From Rhodanobacter sp. T12-5 (GTDB taxonomy: Bacteria; Pseudomonadota; Gammaproteobacteria; Xanthomonadales; Rhodanobacteraceae): a stretch of DNA of 64,000 nt. Shown here piece by piece: positions 16,701-25,431 of the stretch. The position numbers and the translations under genes are program-made. The stretch's first letter is position 1, and each line of letters opens with the position of its first letter. Location of the stretch: positions 434,001-498,000 of the forward strand of contig NZ_NPKN01000002.1 in NCBI RefSeq assembly GCF_008329435.1, in the 5' to 3' direction. Below the pieces are notes generated by a model. It was not told the origin of the DNA. It saw only the letters and a program-made list of their open reading frames with translations, and ran no database searches.

Positions 16701-18202
16701 TGCTGGTAAGTGGTCCACCCCCATACGCTGCCGGCAATGATCAGCAGCGACGGGACGCCCCAGGTCAGGTACGGCATCATCCGCTCGCGCAGGCTCACCT
16801 CGCGAAGCCCCTCGACGAGTTCATTGGCGCTTTTCAGGCGCTGATCGCTGGTGAAGGCGACGCTGGCGCAGAGGGTACGATATTGAAGTTTGGTCAGCCC
16901 CTTCACCAGCGGCGGCTTGCGGCCCTCCTTCATCGCCACTTCGGCACTGGCCTTGTTGTACGGATGCTTGCCGGTCAGCAATTCGAAGGTGACGCAACCC
17001 AGTGCATAGACGTCGTCGCGAGGGGTGGGCTCCTTGCCCTGGATCATCTCCAGGCTGGCATAGGCCGGTGTCAGCGCACCCAGCGTGCCGGCGTCGAACA
17101 CGGTCTGCTCGCCGACGGCATCGCCCATGTGCTTGCCGGCCCGGGCGATACCGAAGTCGAACACTTTCGGTATGCCCTCGCGCGTAACCATCACGTTGGC
17201 GGGTTTGAAATCGGAGTGCACCACACCGGCGGAGTGGGCGCGGGTAAGCGCGTTGGCCATGCCCTCGATCAGCGGTCGTGCCTGTGCCAGCGGCATGCCG
17301 TTGTAGGCCCGCTCGCGAATCAGGCTCTTGAGATCGGCACCATCGATGTATTCCATCGTCATGAAAACGATGGTTCGGTCCTTGTCGAAGTCGAATACGC
17401 GCACGATGTTGTCGTGTGCCAGTTGCTGCGACCGGCGCGATTCGCGTTGCAGCGAGATCAGCGAGTCGGGATGGCGGCGGAATTCGTCGTTCAACACCTT
17501 GATCGCCACGTACGGGTCGCGGTCGCGCGCCTCGACCTTGCGTTCGTCGCGGGCCTTGAATACCACGCCCATCCCACCCCGACCGATTTCCTTCTCCAGG
17601 TGGAAGCGACCCTTGAGCAGCGAGCCGACCGTCACGAAGTCGCCGCCTTCGGCATCCGAGATGCGCTTCCAGCTGGACTGCCCGCTGATGCTGGAATTGG
17701 TACCGGTCAGGCCGTGGGTTCCCGTGGCGCCACCCGTGCGACCGTCGGCTGGCGATCGCTGTGCGCCCGCGGCCGGCTTGACCCTGGTGATTTCATCGTC
17801 GTGGGGCGACGGTGGCGGGCGACGGGTGGCCGGCTTGACCATGGTCACGTCGTCGAAGTCCTCCGGCGGTGGCGGTGCCGGCCGGGAGCTTGGCTGCACC
17901 TTGGTCACATCGTCGTCATCCGGCGGAATCGTCGGTCGCTGCGTCGCAGGCTTGACCATGGTGACGTCGGGATCGTCGGGTGGCGAACCGGCTTGCGTCT
18001 GCACGGCAGCCAGCTTGGCCAGCAACGCGCGGATGATGAGCGTATCCAGCGTGTCGTCGACGCGCTGCTGCTCAAGCCAGTCGATGTCGGCCTGATGTTC
18101 GGGCGCAGACACCGCGCCACGCGCCGACAGCGCATCGAAGAGCGCCGGAAGTTTGAGCTTGTCGGCCTGATAGGCAGCGACCAGTTCGGCTATGGAATTC
18201 AT
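13787..18202 (-). CDS. ppkA: Type VI-associated Ser/Thr kinase with C-terminal FGE/TagR-like domain (PpkA-like)
   Basis: A 1,471-residue membrane kinase. The disordered N-terminal region (75-150) contains four D-x-T-x-V-x-P-type motifs with threonines at 81, 100, 120 and 139. The kinase domain runs about 198-475: glycine loop G-R-G-G-M-G (207-212), ATP-binding Lys235 in V-A-I-K, catalytic Asp331 in H-S-D-F-K-P-A-N, and DFG at 349-351. One transmembrane span lies at about 478-497. About 740 Ala-rich helical residues then lead to a formylglycine-generating-enzyme-like domain (about 1240-1471), with G-N-V-W-E-W, G-G-S-F and G-F-R. The position of the catalytic cysteine after G-G-S-F is not cysteine. 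Such kinases phosphorylate FHA ligands to switch type VI secretion on. It follows the phosphatase gene by 16 bases. Confidence 0.92.
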   Translation of the reverse strand: MNSIAELVAAYQADKLKLPALFDALSARGAVSAPEHQADIDWLEQQRVDDTLDTLIIRALLAKLAAVQTQAGSPPDDPDVTMVKPATQRPTIPPDDDDVTKVQPSSRPAPPPPEDFDDVTMVKPATRRPPPSPHDDEITRVKPAAGAQRSPADGRTGGATGTHGLTGTNSSISGQSSWKRISDAEGGDFVTVGSLLKGRFHLEKEIGRGGMGVVFKARDERKVEARDRDPYVAIKVLNDEFRRHPDSLISLQRESRRSQQLAHDNIVRVFDFDKDRTIVFMTMEYIDGADLKSLIRERAYNGMPLAQARPLIEGMANALTRAHSAGVVHSDFKPANVMVTREGIPKVFDFGIARAGKHMGDAVGEQTVFDAGTLGALTPAYASLEMIQGKEPTPRDDVYALGCVTFELLTGKHPYNKASAEVAMKEGRKPPLVKGLTKLQYRTLCASVAFTSDQRLKSANELVEGLREVSLRERMMPYLTWGVPSLLIIAGSVWGWTTYQHSHHVAEVIARFAPTRADHYPSEMQAVQALDTLSDDERKRIIVDQSDLIQNFLISRIDSYWNPGEGRYNYAGTQRVLKLRDDLKLYSPALDLKRDAVEKQRNELLNTLDTQLTAQIDAGAIFENQPDNVVATLTRIRAVDPDSALLKNTELELKYDSAIGQSVDAGRIDEAARRLKLATSLFPDSARLKQRSAQVDDLSKAMAAQQLAQQQAEQLQKQREQSLLTLSGLLDQPASTDGWRSQAATAYRDAVKLLADDPRIEAQRVRLKQVLAAQAAASQAGGDLADAISIAGFGIDLFPGDAALGATRQALLEQQNQLAQKAATEAQRNDLAKSRVTDLLAKPLGTVVWLQDVKSALNNARTQIGADAPAYVELKRNVDASLIKLARDRIAAGDLDAAGRVSLAGQQLDPVDPDFAKVLAEENAARSAMQKKALQQQAQKLADARTALAQLSADPRLTADWQRSVATAMDTLRTDTSPQTVRSVDALGAAIASEAARLADPQHLPQATLAVKFGLKYAPKSAQLLAQSAKLDAIEKDLQAKAAQESADAEVKSRIESLKSAAAADDVAKASQSLARIRTLQPDNPFLETEGPKLLADAYLGLASETFHKSHYQKAADVLAQGIKTLGSNSRLQGEKARYELVAAIMAAGSQPLASSDFVRLKKQYDDVRRADPSALSELESDMKMRGQLSAKSLAAQLDRLQSAVSATASPRATSTQAVPTPGEVIQPAAAGQSAINGKRGATTTRPATTPNAATATGSGGADSCSKPGLVGKGKFCFDNIDGARGPLLVVVPGVGGGKAYAMSRAEISITEFNRFCRATGKCAATTVDDQDLGNAPVTRISLDQARAYARWLSDLSGGFTYRLPTDAEWLNAAKAGGNWKQAEDSNCVLPSAGGDDNGGAVVSARGRSRNPWGLVNTTGNVWEWVVSGGNVMARGGSFTSYWSDCNVDTHRADNGSPQKDVGFRILRELK

Positions 18203-18218
18203 GACTGGGGGATTTTCA

Positions 18219-18941
18219 TCATTCTTGGAGACGCACTACGACGGCCGAGATGTTGTCGCGTGCGGCCCGGCTGAGGGCCACTTCAAACAGGTCGGCTACA
18301 AGATTCTGTGGTTGCTGGTTGCGACGACATTCATCGTCGAGTTCGGCATCGGACATCTCCTTGTTGATGCCGTCGGAACACAACACGAACGCCATGCCGG
18401 GGCGACTTCCGGCCACCACCCAGTCCACGAACAGCTGTTCTTCGGCGCCCACCGCGCGGGTGAGGACACCGGAACCGGCCGCCGGCGGCGGTGCCGCGTT
18501 GGAACCGAACTGGGTAACGTCGTCCTCGCCACCGTGGACGTGATCCCGGGTGATCTGGCGCAGCCGATCGTTCTCGAAACAATAGGCCCGACTGTCCCCG
18601 ACCCAGCCGCACAGGGTGAAATCCCTGTCGTGCACGAGGATCACGACGGTCGACCCGATCAGGTCGACGCCACGCGTTGCAGCTGTCTGCAGCAGGTCGA
18701 GATTGATCTGGACCAGAGTGTCCTCGATCGATTCGATGAAATCGAAAACACTGCCGTTGCGGGGCAAGGCACCGAGACGCTCGACGATCATGGTGCTGGC
18801 GTAGTCGCCTGCCGAATGTCCGCCAAGGCCGTCGGCAACAACCCACAGGCCGACATCGTCGCGCACCAGGATGGCATCTTCGTTGTGGGCACGAACCTTT
18901 CCGGTCACCGTTCGGCCTGCGGAAATGTATCGAGTCGTCAT
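18219..18941 (-). CDS. pppA: PP2C-family Ser/Thr phosphatase (PppA-like)
   Basis: A 240-residue soluble phosphatase expected to oppose the neighbouring kinase. It has the full PP2C metal-site set: R-A-H-N-E-D at 17-22, D-G-L-G-G-H at 37-42, G-S-T-V-V near 97-101, G-D-S-R-A-Y at 115-120, and a late R-D-N-I-S-A-V-V-V. In P. aeruginosa HSI-I, PppA removes the phosphate that PpkA places on Fha and so turns secretion off. Its ATG overlaps the stop of tagF by four bases and the kinase starts 16 bases after its stop, so the three are made as a unit. It looks catalytically intact. Confidence 0.95.
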   Translation of the reverse strand: MTTRYISAGRTVTGKVRAHNEDAILVRDDVGLWVVADGLGGHSAGDYASTMIVERLGALPRNGSVFDFIESIEDTLVQINLDLLQTAATRGVDLIGSTVVILVHDRDFTLCGWVGDSRAYCFENDRLRQITRDHVHGGEDDVTQFGSNAAPPPAAGSGVLTRAVGAEEQLFVDWVVAGSRPGMAFVLCSDGINKEMSDAELDDECRRNQQPQNLVADLFEVALSRAARDNISAVVVRLQE

Positions 18942-20527
18942 GCGTCAATCTCGATGATCGCCAACGGCCATCGGGCCGGATCGAGGCCAAGTCCTGCCGC
19001 GCTGGCTATGTGCTGTCGCGCATCGTCGCGGGAGGGCATCGCAAGGCTGTGGGCAAGTATCTCCGGGGGCAACTGCAGCAGTCGTTGCGTGGCAAGCAGC
19101 AGCAAGCGATCGTCATGTTCGACGACGCAACTGACCTGATCGCAGCCCGGCTGCGCGGTCGCGCCGAGCCCGGGCATGGCAGTTGGTGCGCCGCTGAACA
19201 GCAAATCGTCGAAATCGTCATCGACTCCGCCATTGGAAACCGCGGCCGTCGCTTGCGCGAAACAGGGCTGCAGACGACCGTGCCGCCAGTGCCATGCCGC
19301 AGCCGTGCCGATGCGCAACAGATCCGCACGGGTTCCCACGACATGGCCGGCAACCACGGCGCAGTCTTCCTGCACCGGATCGATCAGGTCTTCACTGGTT
19401 TCGCGCAGGCGCGGGTTCAAGGCCGTGATCCACGAACGCAACCCCTGGATGCCTTGTGGCAGCCCGGTCGCGACCTGGTCCCTGGCCGCCGCCAATACGC
19501 CGGCTACAGCCTGCTGCCGTGGGTCAGGCCGCCCGACCTCGGCAGCGACCACGGCCAATCCGTCATCCTGTTGCAGCACGCCGACGGCGCCATCGGCATC
19601 GTCCACGGCGACTGCGCCGATACGCATATCCGATGTCATCGCCGGCTCGATCGGGGTCGATGCCGTTGCGCACGGCTCGGCGAACAGTTCGGGGTCGTCC
19701 GGCAGCCACACCGGTGCCGATGGCGTGCCGACCATCTCATGGAGGGTTTCGACCACGCCTGATGACAGCGCGGCTGACGACGGCGCGACGATGTCTTCGA
19801 ACACGCCCAGCGACTGCCACGGCCCGGCTTGGCTGGCGTCGAGGAATCCGGCGTAAGCCTCGGGCTGCGGCAACCCGTTGGTGATCAATACACTCGCCGG
19901 CACACGCTCGCCGCCGGCGGTCCACCACAGGCAGCGGCCATCCGTCGAAGCGGACAGCTGGGCCCACAGCCCGCCGAGGAACGCGTCCGCGGCAATCTGC
20001 GCAGGCAACGGAAGCCGCCAATGGTCGGCGACGCGCCAGTCGACGCCGTGCGGGAACTCCAACAGCGCGTTCGACGTGGCGCCGTCCAGCGGGCTGGCCA
20101 GTGCCGCCAGTTGCCCGTCGAAGGCATCCACCCCGATCGCGGGATCGCACTGCGCCGCGTTGTGCACCTGTTCAACTGCATCGAACCAGCGTCCGCCGTC
20201 ATGCAACACGCGCATGACGGCTCCTTCATCCGCCGCGATGGGTGCGGCCACCACCATCGGAAAACAGCGGCCGACGCGGTCCGCGCCCGGCCCCATGACG
20301 CCGGCCCAGGCGGATTCTCCGCACACGCCGCCGACCAGCAGGAAGCGCCACACCGGGCTGGCATGATAGGCATCGTGCCAGAGGCCACCCAGCGCTTGCC
20401 TGCTTTCGGCTACCGCACTCTCGAAATGCCGATCCCACACGTCGACGAAAGCCGAGGGCAACCGTCGCTGCACGAAATCCCCGGCGCTGGGCAGCTTTCC
20501 GAAAAAACCCGCAGCAGGATTCGGCAT
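18938..20527 (-). CDS. tagF: TagF fused to a degenerate PP2C-like domain
   Basis: A 529-residue protein. Residues 1 to about 240 match the type VI accessory protein TagF: the start has the family's [12 protein letters not shown] followed by R-R-L-P. TagF is a post-translational repressor that binds Fha in some species. After a Pro-rich linker (about 265-300), residues 301-529 look like a PP2C phosphatase fold that has lost its metal ligands: the R-x-x-N-E-D and D-G-x-G-G motifs are replaced by unrelated residues, though the core pattern of strands and late V[12 protein letters not shown] remains readable. Stand-alone TagF is usually much shorter. It sits four bases downstream of tssM. Confidence 0.88.
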   Translation of the reverse strand: MPNPAAGFFGKLPSAGDFVQRRLPSAFVDVWDRHFESAVAESRQALGGLWHDAYHASPVWRFLLVGGVCGESAWAGVMGPGADRVGRCFPMVVAAPIAADEGAVMRVLHDGGRWFDAVEQVHNAAQCDPAIGVDAFDGQLAALASPLDGATSNALLEFPHGVDWRVADHWRLPLPAQIAADAFLGGLWAQLSASTDGRCLWWTAGGERVPASVLITNGLPQPEAYAGFLDASQAGPWQSLGVFEDIVAPSSAALSSGVVETLHEMVGTPSAPVWLPDDPELFAEPCATASTPIEPAMTSDMRIGAVAVDDADGAVGVLQQDDGLAVVAAEVGRPDPRQQAVAGVLAAARDQVATGLPQGIQGLRSWITALNPRLRETSEDLIDPVQEDCAVVAGHVVGTRADLLRIGTAAAWHWRHGRLQPCFAQATAAVSNGGVDDDFDDLLFSGAPTAMPGLGATAQPGCDQVSCVVEHDDRLLLLATQRLLQLPPEILAHSLAMPSRDDARQHIASAAGLGLDPARWPLAIIEIDA

Positions 20528-20531
20528 GCGT

Positions 20532-23500
20532 CTATCCCCCGCACCGGAAGCTTGACAAGGCGTTGCTCAGGAACGGGTTTCTGAGATTGTTGGCCTGGAT
20601 CGTCACCTTCGCCACGTGCCCACCGAAATTGAAGCTGGCGACGAAACGCAGATCGGATTCCTTTTGCAGATGCGCCGCCTGGAGCGCACGAAAGAACGCC
20701 CAGTCGCCGCGGTAGTCGAACGTGGTCAGCAGCGTGCCGGCGGGATCGTAGGCGGAGATCGAAACGCGCCCGGGCGTCGGACCCGGCCACTTCATGGCGA
20801 CGTTCGCCGCCCCGCCCGGCTGATATTCGTACTTCTGGCCGTCCACATCGATCACCAGCTTGCCGATGCCGGCATCCAGCACCGGCGTGAGCAGGGTGAA
20901 ATCGACCTCGGGCATGTTGCCGCTGCGGAAGAACATCTGCTTGATCCGGTCGGCGCCCTGCATCTGCGCCAGCATTCCGGCCGAACCACTGACCGCACCG
21001 GGACCGGTCTTCCAGCGCCAGGTCCTGCCGCTGGCATCGACCAGCTTGCCGACGGTCTGCGTGTAGAAGTTGTCGAAGCGGCCACCGTAGCCGAACATTT
21101 CGCCGAAATTCTGCAGCGGGATATCGTTGTTGCTGGATGGCGAAAACGGATAGCGACCGCGGGTGAAGTCGGCGCAGTCCTTGGCGACCGCCTGCTGGAA
21201 CTGGTCGTCGAGCGCGCCCTTGGTGCCGCTGGCCACCAGCGCTTCGCTTTTGCCAGTGAGTGCGGCAAACCAGCCGGAGGCCGGTGGCGGCAGTTGCGTC
21301 GCCGCCTGCTGCGCCATCAGCAATTGCGGATTGGGCTGGCCCGCTGCGGAACTGAAATCGCCCATGGTCAACAGGGTCTTGCTGAGCTGGTCGAGTACTG
21401 TCAGGGTCTGGTCGATCGGCGCCGTTCCCGGGGCGCCTTCGCTGAGCTTGTTGATTTGCTCGAAGTGATCGCTGATCACCTGCCCGGGCTTTTCGCTGGC
21501 AGCGCCGTCGGCTGGAGCGCCAGCCCCCGCCTGCGCCAGCGCCTTGGCCAGGGCCGACTGCGTGGCCTTCTTCTGCGCCAGCTTCCTGGCCACGTCTTCG
21601 GCCTTGTCCGACGCATCCGCCGGCGGCGCGCGCATCAGGTCGTTGGTGTTGTCGCGCACCACCTTGAGCAGAAGTTTCATCGGCGAGTTGGGGCCGGCGA
21701 GCTTCGCCGCGATGGTGCTGGCATCCTGGATGCTGCTGATCGGCTGCAACTCCAGATCGGCCAGGATGCCGTCCCAGGCCTTGATGTAGTCCTGCTCGTA
21801 GAGCGCCAACACCTGTTGTGCCAGGCGAGCCTTCTGCAACGAGTCGATCTTGTTGGCACCAAATACCCAGTCGTCCGAGGCGAACTGCGTCACCGCCTGT
21901 TCGATGCCCTTGTCGACCTCGTTCTTGAACGCCGGCTGGGTGAACAGCGCGGGCAACGGATCGGACAACGCCGCGCCACTCTTGCGTCGGTACACATTGC
22001 CGAGCAGGCCCAGTTCCTTGTCCAGGCGCAGCGGTGGATACGCCCCGTTGTCGGCGGTCAGCTTGATGTTGCCGTAGATCAGTGTCGCCAGATCCGCCGT
22101 GCGCAAGGTGTTGCGCGCCTGCTCGACAAGACTGTCGTCCAGATGCAATGCGCGCAGGCGGCCCTCGTGCGAAACCAGGGCATCGAAGTGCCGGGTCAGC
22201 GCCTTCTGCAGGATCGGATCGCTCGGGTACAGGCGGCGCCACTCGATGTTCGCCAGCGCCACGACGGCGTCGTGATCGAGATGCGCCGGCTCACCCAGCA
22301 TCAGGTAGCCCTTGAGGTAGTAGTACAGCATCTGCGGGTCGCCGGCGTTCGCCGTAAGGCCGGCACGAAACTGCGAAGCCACTCCCGGCAACAGGATCGC
22401 ATTGAGCTCGCGGAAATATGCATCGCCCACTTCGCCGCCGACCGCGTTGCCCTGGTAAAGCCCGAAACGCATCGACAAGGGCACGTCATTCTTGTGCTGG
22501 TCGGCGACATCCACCGCAGCCGAGAGCGATTCCAGCCGTTCCAGCACCAAGGCAAAGTAAGCCTGCTGGTTGGGTGCGAGCGACATGTCGCTCGCGGCCG
22601 GGTATTTCTGCAACGCCGCGCCCACCTGGGCCAGGTAGCTGCTGTTGCGCCGAAAGCTGCTGGCCAGGCCGAAAATCAGCAGTGCGCAGACCAGCAGCAC
22701 ACCGAGGTAGGACGCCGCCTGAAGCAGGACTTTCTGGCGCTCCAGTTTCGGATTGGTGCCGGCAAACCCCGACTCCCTGAACAGCACGTCCTTGAGCAGG
22801 CGCTCGACGAAGAAGGTGCGGCTCTGCGCCCCCGGCACATGCAGGCGCGAGGCATCCAGACCGAACGTGCGCGCCACCGCACCCATCATGCGGTCGATCG
22901 GCGTGCCTTCCTGCGTACCCGAGGTGAAGTAGGCACCGCGCAGCAACAGCGCTGCATCGTACTGGTGCCCGGTGAATACGCCTTCGACGAATTGCCGGGT
23001 GATTTCGCGCAAGGCACCGAGCTGTTGCGGAAAGGACAGGATGGCTGCGCGGCGGGCACGATCGCGCTCGCCGTGCAGCCGATCGAGCATGCGCGTGTTT
23101 AGCCGGTCCAGCAGCAGGTTGAACTCATCGATGAACTGCTTGGCGGCGGTGCCATCCATGGTGTTCGCGACCGGGAAGGACGCACCCCAGACCTGGCTGC
23201 GCAACTCCGGATTGAGGTCGTCGAAGAATTCGGTGAAGCCGGCGACGAGGTCGCATTTGGTGAACACCAGGTAGGCCGGCACACCGATGCGCAAATGCCG
23301 GGTAAGCTCGTCCAGCCGCTGGCGGATCGCGAGGATATGCTGCTGGCGCCCGTTTGCGTCCAGGGTCAGCAGATCCGACAGGCTCATCGCCACGATCACG
23401 CCATTGATCGGCCGACGCTTGCGGTACTTGCGCAGCAGGGTGAGAAATTCCTCCCACGCCGAAGCATCGGCACCGCGATCCGAATCCTGCGTGGTGTAGC

Positions 23501-24059
23501 GGCCCGCGGTGTCGAGGAACACGGCCTCGTCGGTGAACCACCAGTCGCAGTTGCGGGTGCCACCGACGCCGCGGATCGCATCCTTGCCGAACTTGCTCGA
23601 CAACGGGAAGTTGAGGCCGGAGTTCTGCAGCAGCGTGCTCTTGCCGGAACCTGGCGGGCCGATCACGACATACCACGGCAGCGCGTACAGGTTGGTTCCG
23701 CCGCTGCGGTTCTTGCGCAGGGTTTCAACAGCTTCCTGGAAGCGCCCCTGCAACTGCGCGCGTTCGTTGGCGGAGCGCTCGTCGCGTTCGCCGACACCGG
23801 CCGGTGCGCCCTGCTCGCTCAGGTCGCTGGCCATCTGTTTGGTCTTGCTCCGCACGCGCATCTGCGCGACCTGCAGCCAGATCGCCCAGATCACCACGAT
23901 CACGATGATCACCAGCAGCCGCACGACCGGGCTGGTCAGCGGTTGCGATTCACCGAAGCCGAGATAGGGACCACCGAACCAGATCAGCAGCGACAGCAGC
24001 AACAGGCCGACGAGGGTGATGAACAGGCGGGATTTGAACAGCGCAAGAAGCTTGCCCAC
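20532..24059 (-). CDS. tssM: Type VI membrane complex protein TssM (IcmF)
   Basis: A 1,175-residue inner-membrane protein that, with TssL and TssJ, forms the trans-envelope channel. Hydrophobic spans lie at about 11-30, 44-63 and 447-468, with the usual short N-terminal hairpin. The cytoplasmic NTPase-like domain between spans 2 and 3 carries Walker A G-P-P-G-S-G-K-S-T at 134-142, D-T-A-G at 183-186 and T-K-C-D at 267-270. So this is an intact Walker-type TssM. The large periplasmic part is standard for IcmF-related and DUF1215-type regions. It starts five bases after the tssL stop. No tssJ gene was found nearby. Confidence 0.96.
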   Translation of the reverse strand: MGKLLALFKSRLFITLVGLLLLSLLIWFGGPYLGFGESQPLTSPVVRLLVIIVIVVIWAIWLQVAQMRVRSKTKQMASDLSEQGAPAGVGERDERSANERAQLQGRFQEAVETLRKNRSGGTNLYALPWYVVIGPPGSGKSTLLQNSGLNFPLSSKFGKDAIRGVGGTRNCDWWFTDEAVFLDTAGRYTTQDSDRGADASAWEEFLTLLRKYRKRRPINGVIVAMSLSDLLTLDANGRQQHILAIRQRLDELTRHLRIGVPAYLVFTKCDLVAGFTEFFDDLNPELRSQVWGASFPVANTMDGTAAKQFIDEFNLLLDRLNTRMLDRLHGERDRARRAAILSFPQQLGALREITRQFVEGVFTGHQYDAALLLRGAYFTSGTQEGTPIDRMMGAVARTFGLDASRLHVPGAQSRTFFVERLLKDVLFRESGFAGTNPKLERQKVLLQAASYLGVLLVCALLIFGLASSFRRNSSYLAQVGAALQKYPAASDMSLAPNQQAYFALVLERLESLSAAVDVADQHKNDVPLSMRFGLYQGNAVGGEVGDAYFRELNAILLPGVASQFRAGLTANAGDPQMLYYYLKGYLMLGEPAHLDHDAVVALANIEWRRLYPSDPILQKALTRHFDALVSHEGRLRALHLDDSLVEQARNTLRTADLATLIYGNIKLTADNGAYPPLRLDKELGLLGNVYRRKSGAALSDPLPALFTQPAFKNEVDKGIEQAVTQFASDDWVFGANKIDSLQKARLAQQVLALYEQDYIKAWDGILADLELQPISSIQDASTIAAKLAGPNSPMKLLLKVVRDNTNDLMRAPPADASDKAEDVARKLAQKKATQSALAKALAQAGAGAPADGAASEKPGQVISDHFEQINKLSEGAPGTAPIDQTLTVLDQLSKTLLTMGDFSSAAGQPNPQLLMAQQAATQLPPPASGWFAALTGKSEALVASGTKGALDDQFQQAVAKDCADFTRGRYPFSPSSNNDIPLQNFGEMFGYGGRFDNFYTQTVGKLVDASGRTWRWKTGPGAVSGSAGMLAQMQGADRIKQMFFRSGNMPEVDFTLLTPVLDAGIGKLVIDVDGQKYEYQPGGAANVAMKWPGPTPGRVSISAYDPAGTLLTTFDYRGDWAFFRALQAAHLQKESDLRFVASFNFGGHVAKVTIQANNLRNPFLSNALSSFRCGG

Positions 24060-24064
24060 GATGT

Positions 24065-25429
24065 TCAGTCCTCCGGGCTGTAAAGGATTTCGACGCGCCG
24101 GTTGCGCGCGCGATTGGCCGGCAGGTCCGGCGGCAGCGCGATCGGCTGCGAGGAGCCCGCTCCGCTGGATTCCAGCCGTCCGGGGTTGTCGAGGCCCTGG
24201 CTCAATATCCGCAGCACCGAGCGGGCGCGCTCCGCCGACAGCGCGAAGTTGTCCTTGAACTTCAGCGAGTGCACCGGCTGGTCGTCGGTGTGACCCACCA
24301 CGATCACCCGTCCGGGCACCTGGTTCAGCGCCGCGGTGATCTGATGCAGCATCGGAATCTGCTTCGCCGCCACCTCGGTGCCGCCGGAACCGAACATGGC
24401 CGCCGCATTGAGTCGCACGAGTGCCGATCCGTCCGGTTTTTCATCCACCGTCAACGCGCCCGCCTGCTCCTGGGGTGCCAGGAGCTGCTTCAGGCTCTTG
24501 TGCACGACCTTGGGCTGCGCCTGCCGCAGCCGGGCTTCATCCGGCGGCACGGCGCTTTTCAACCCGATCTGCGCGACCTGCGCGCTGATCGGCGACGAGA
24601 GCTCGTTCAACCGGGTATAGAAATACACGAACGCCCCCAGCAACAAACAGGCGCCAGCGGCCACGATCACCCAAAGCGGGATGTAGCGGACCAGCGGATT
24701 GCGCCGATCCTCGATGCCTTTCCAGTGCGGTGCCAATTCGTCTTCCGCCGGCGGACGCTGCGCCTTGATCCGTCGATAGAGGTCTTCCTGGATGTCGGCC
24801 AGCTTCGCCCGCCCGTCCGCCTCGATCTGGTAGCGGCCGCCGAAACCCAGCGTCAGGCAGATGTACATCAGTTCGATCAGGTCGATATGGCGCGGGAAGT
24901 CCGCGCAAAGCCGATCGAGGATGATGAAGAATTTCTCGCCGCCGTAGGATTCGCCATGAAAGGTCACCAGCAGGGTCTTGGCAGCCCAACCGCTCTGCTG
25001 GCCCCATGGCGTGTTCATCACCGACTCGTCCAGCGTCGCGCACAGTACATAGCGCGCCGCGGTGATCGTCTGCGTCGCCAGGCCAGCCGCCTGCGCATTG
25101 CTCTCGAATTGCCGCACCTGCGCAATCACCTGCTCGCGCAGGCGTGCGGCATCGGGCTGTGACGCGCTGTTGCGCAGTTGCACGGCGAGCAACAGCAAGG
25201 GGCTGGCGGCTTGCACCAACGCATTCAAACCGCCACCGAGGAAATCACTGATCGCCGCCGGCGGTGCCGCATCGACGCGCGACGCGGCGCCTCGTGGCGA
25301 TGCCGTCGGCCTTGGCGCGGGAGTTGCCGCCACTGGCGGAGACGAAGCCGCCGGCGGCGTCGGCGTGCGCGGACGAACCACGGTGGCATCATGCAGCGAG
25401 TCGTCGTCGCCTGGACCGTTCGTACTCAT
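24065..25429 (-). CDS. tssL: Type VI membrane complex protein TssL (DotU) with OmpA domain
   Basis: A 454-residue inner-membrane protein. The start at 25429 is chosen because an A-G-G-G-G ribosome site precedes it and it lies two bases after the tssK stop; an upstream in-frame start (25450) would lie inside tssK. The N-terminus is acidic and holds a D-A-T-V-V-R-P motif (Thr16) like those in the kinase. The DotU domain covers about 60-240, a single membrane span about 249-271, and an OmpA-like peptidoglycan-binding domain about 335-450 (G-H-T-D-D-Q-P; N-R-A-R-N-R-R-V-E-I). The OmpA extension is known in evolved TssL proteins such as that of HSI-I. It anchors the machine to the cell wall. Confidence 0.96.
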   Translation of the reverse strand: MSTNGPGDDDSLHDATVVRPRTPTPPAASSPPVAATPAPRPTASPRGAASRVDAAPPAAISDFLGGGLNALVQAASPLLLLAVQLRNSASQPDAARLREQVIAQVRQFESNAQAAGLATQTITAARYVLCATLDESVMNTPWGQQSGWAAKTLLVTFHGESYGGEKFFIILDRLCADFPRHIDLIELMYICLTLGFGGRYQIEADGRAKLADIQEDLYRRIKAQRPPAEDELAPHWKGIEDRRNPLVRYIPLWVIVAAGACLLLGAFVYFYTRLNELSSPISAQVAQIGLKSAVPPDEARLRQAQPKVVHKSLKQLLAPQEQAGALTVDEKPDGSALVRLNAAAMFGSGGTEVAAKQIPMLHQITAALNQVPGRVIVVGHTDDQPVHSLKFKDNFALSAERARSVLRILSQGLDNPGRLESSGAGSSQPIALPPDLPANRARNRRVEILYSPED

Positions 25430-25431
25430 GC

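Noticed and set aside
15353-18274. Plus-strand frame of 973 codons opposite the kinase gene
   Set aside because: The minus strand encodes a clear kinase with all motifs; the plus-strand product is Arg/Gln/Gly-rich and has no recognisable domain.
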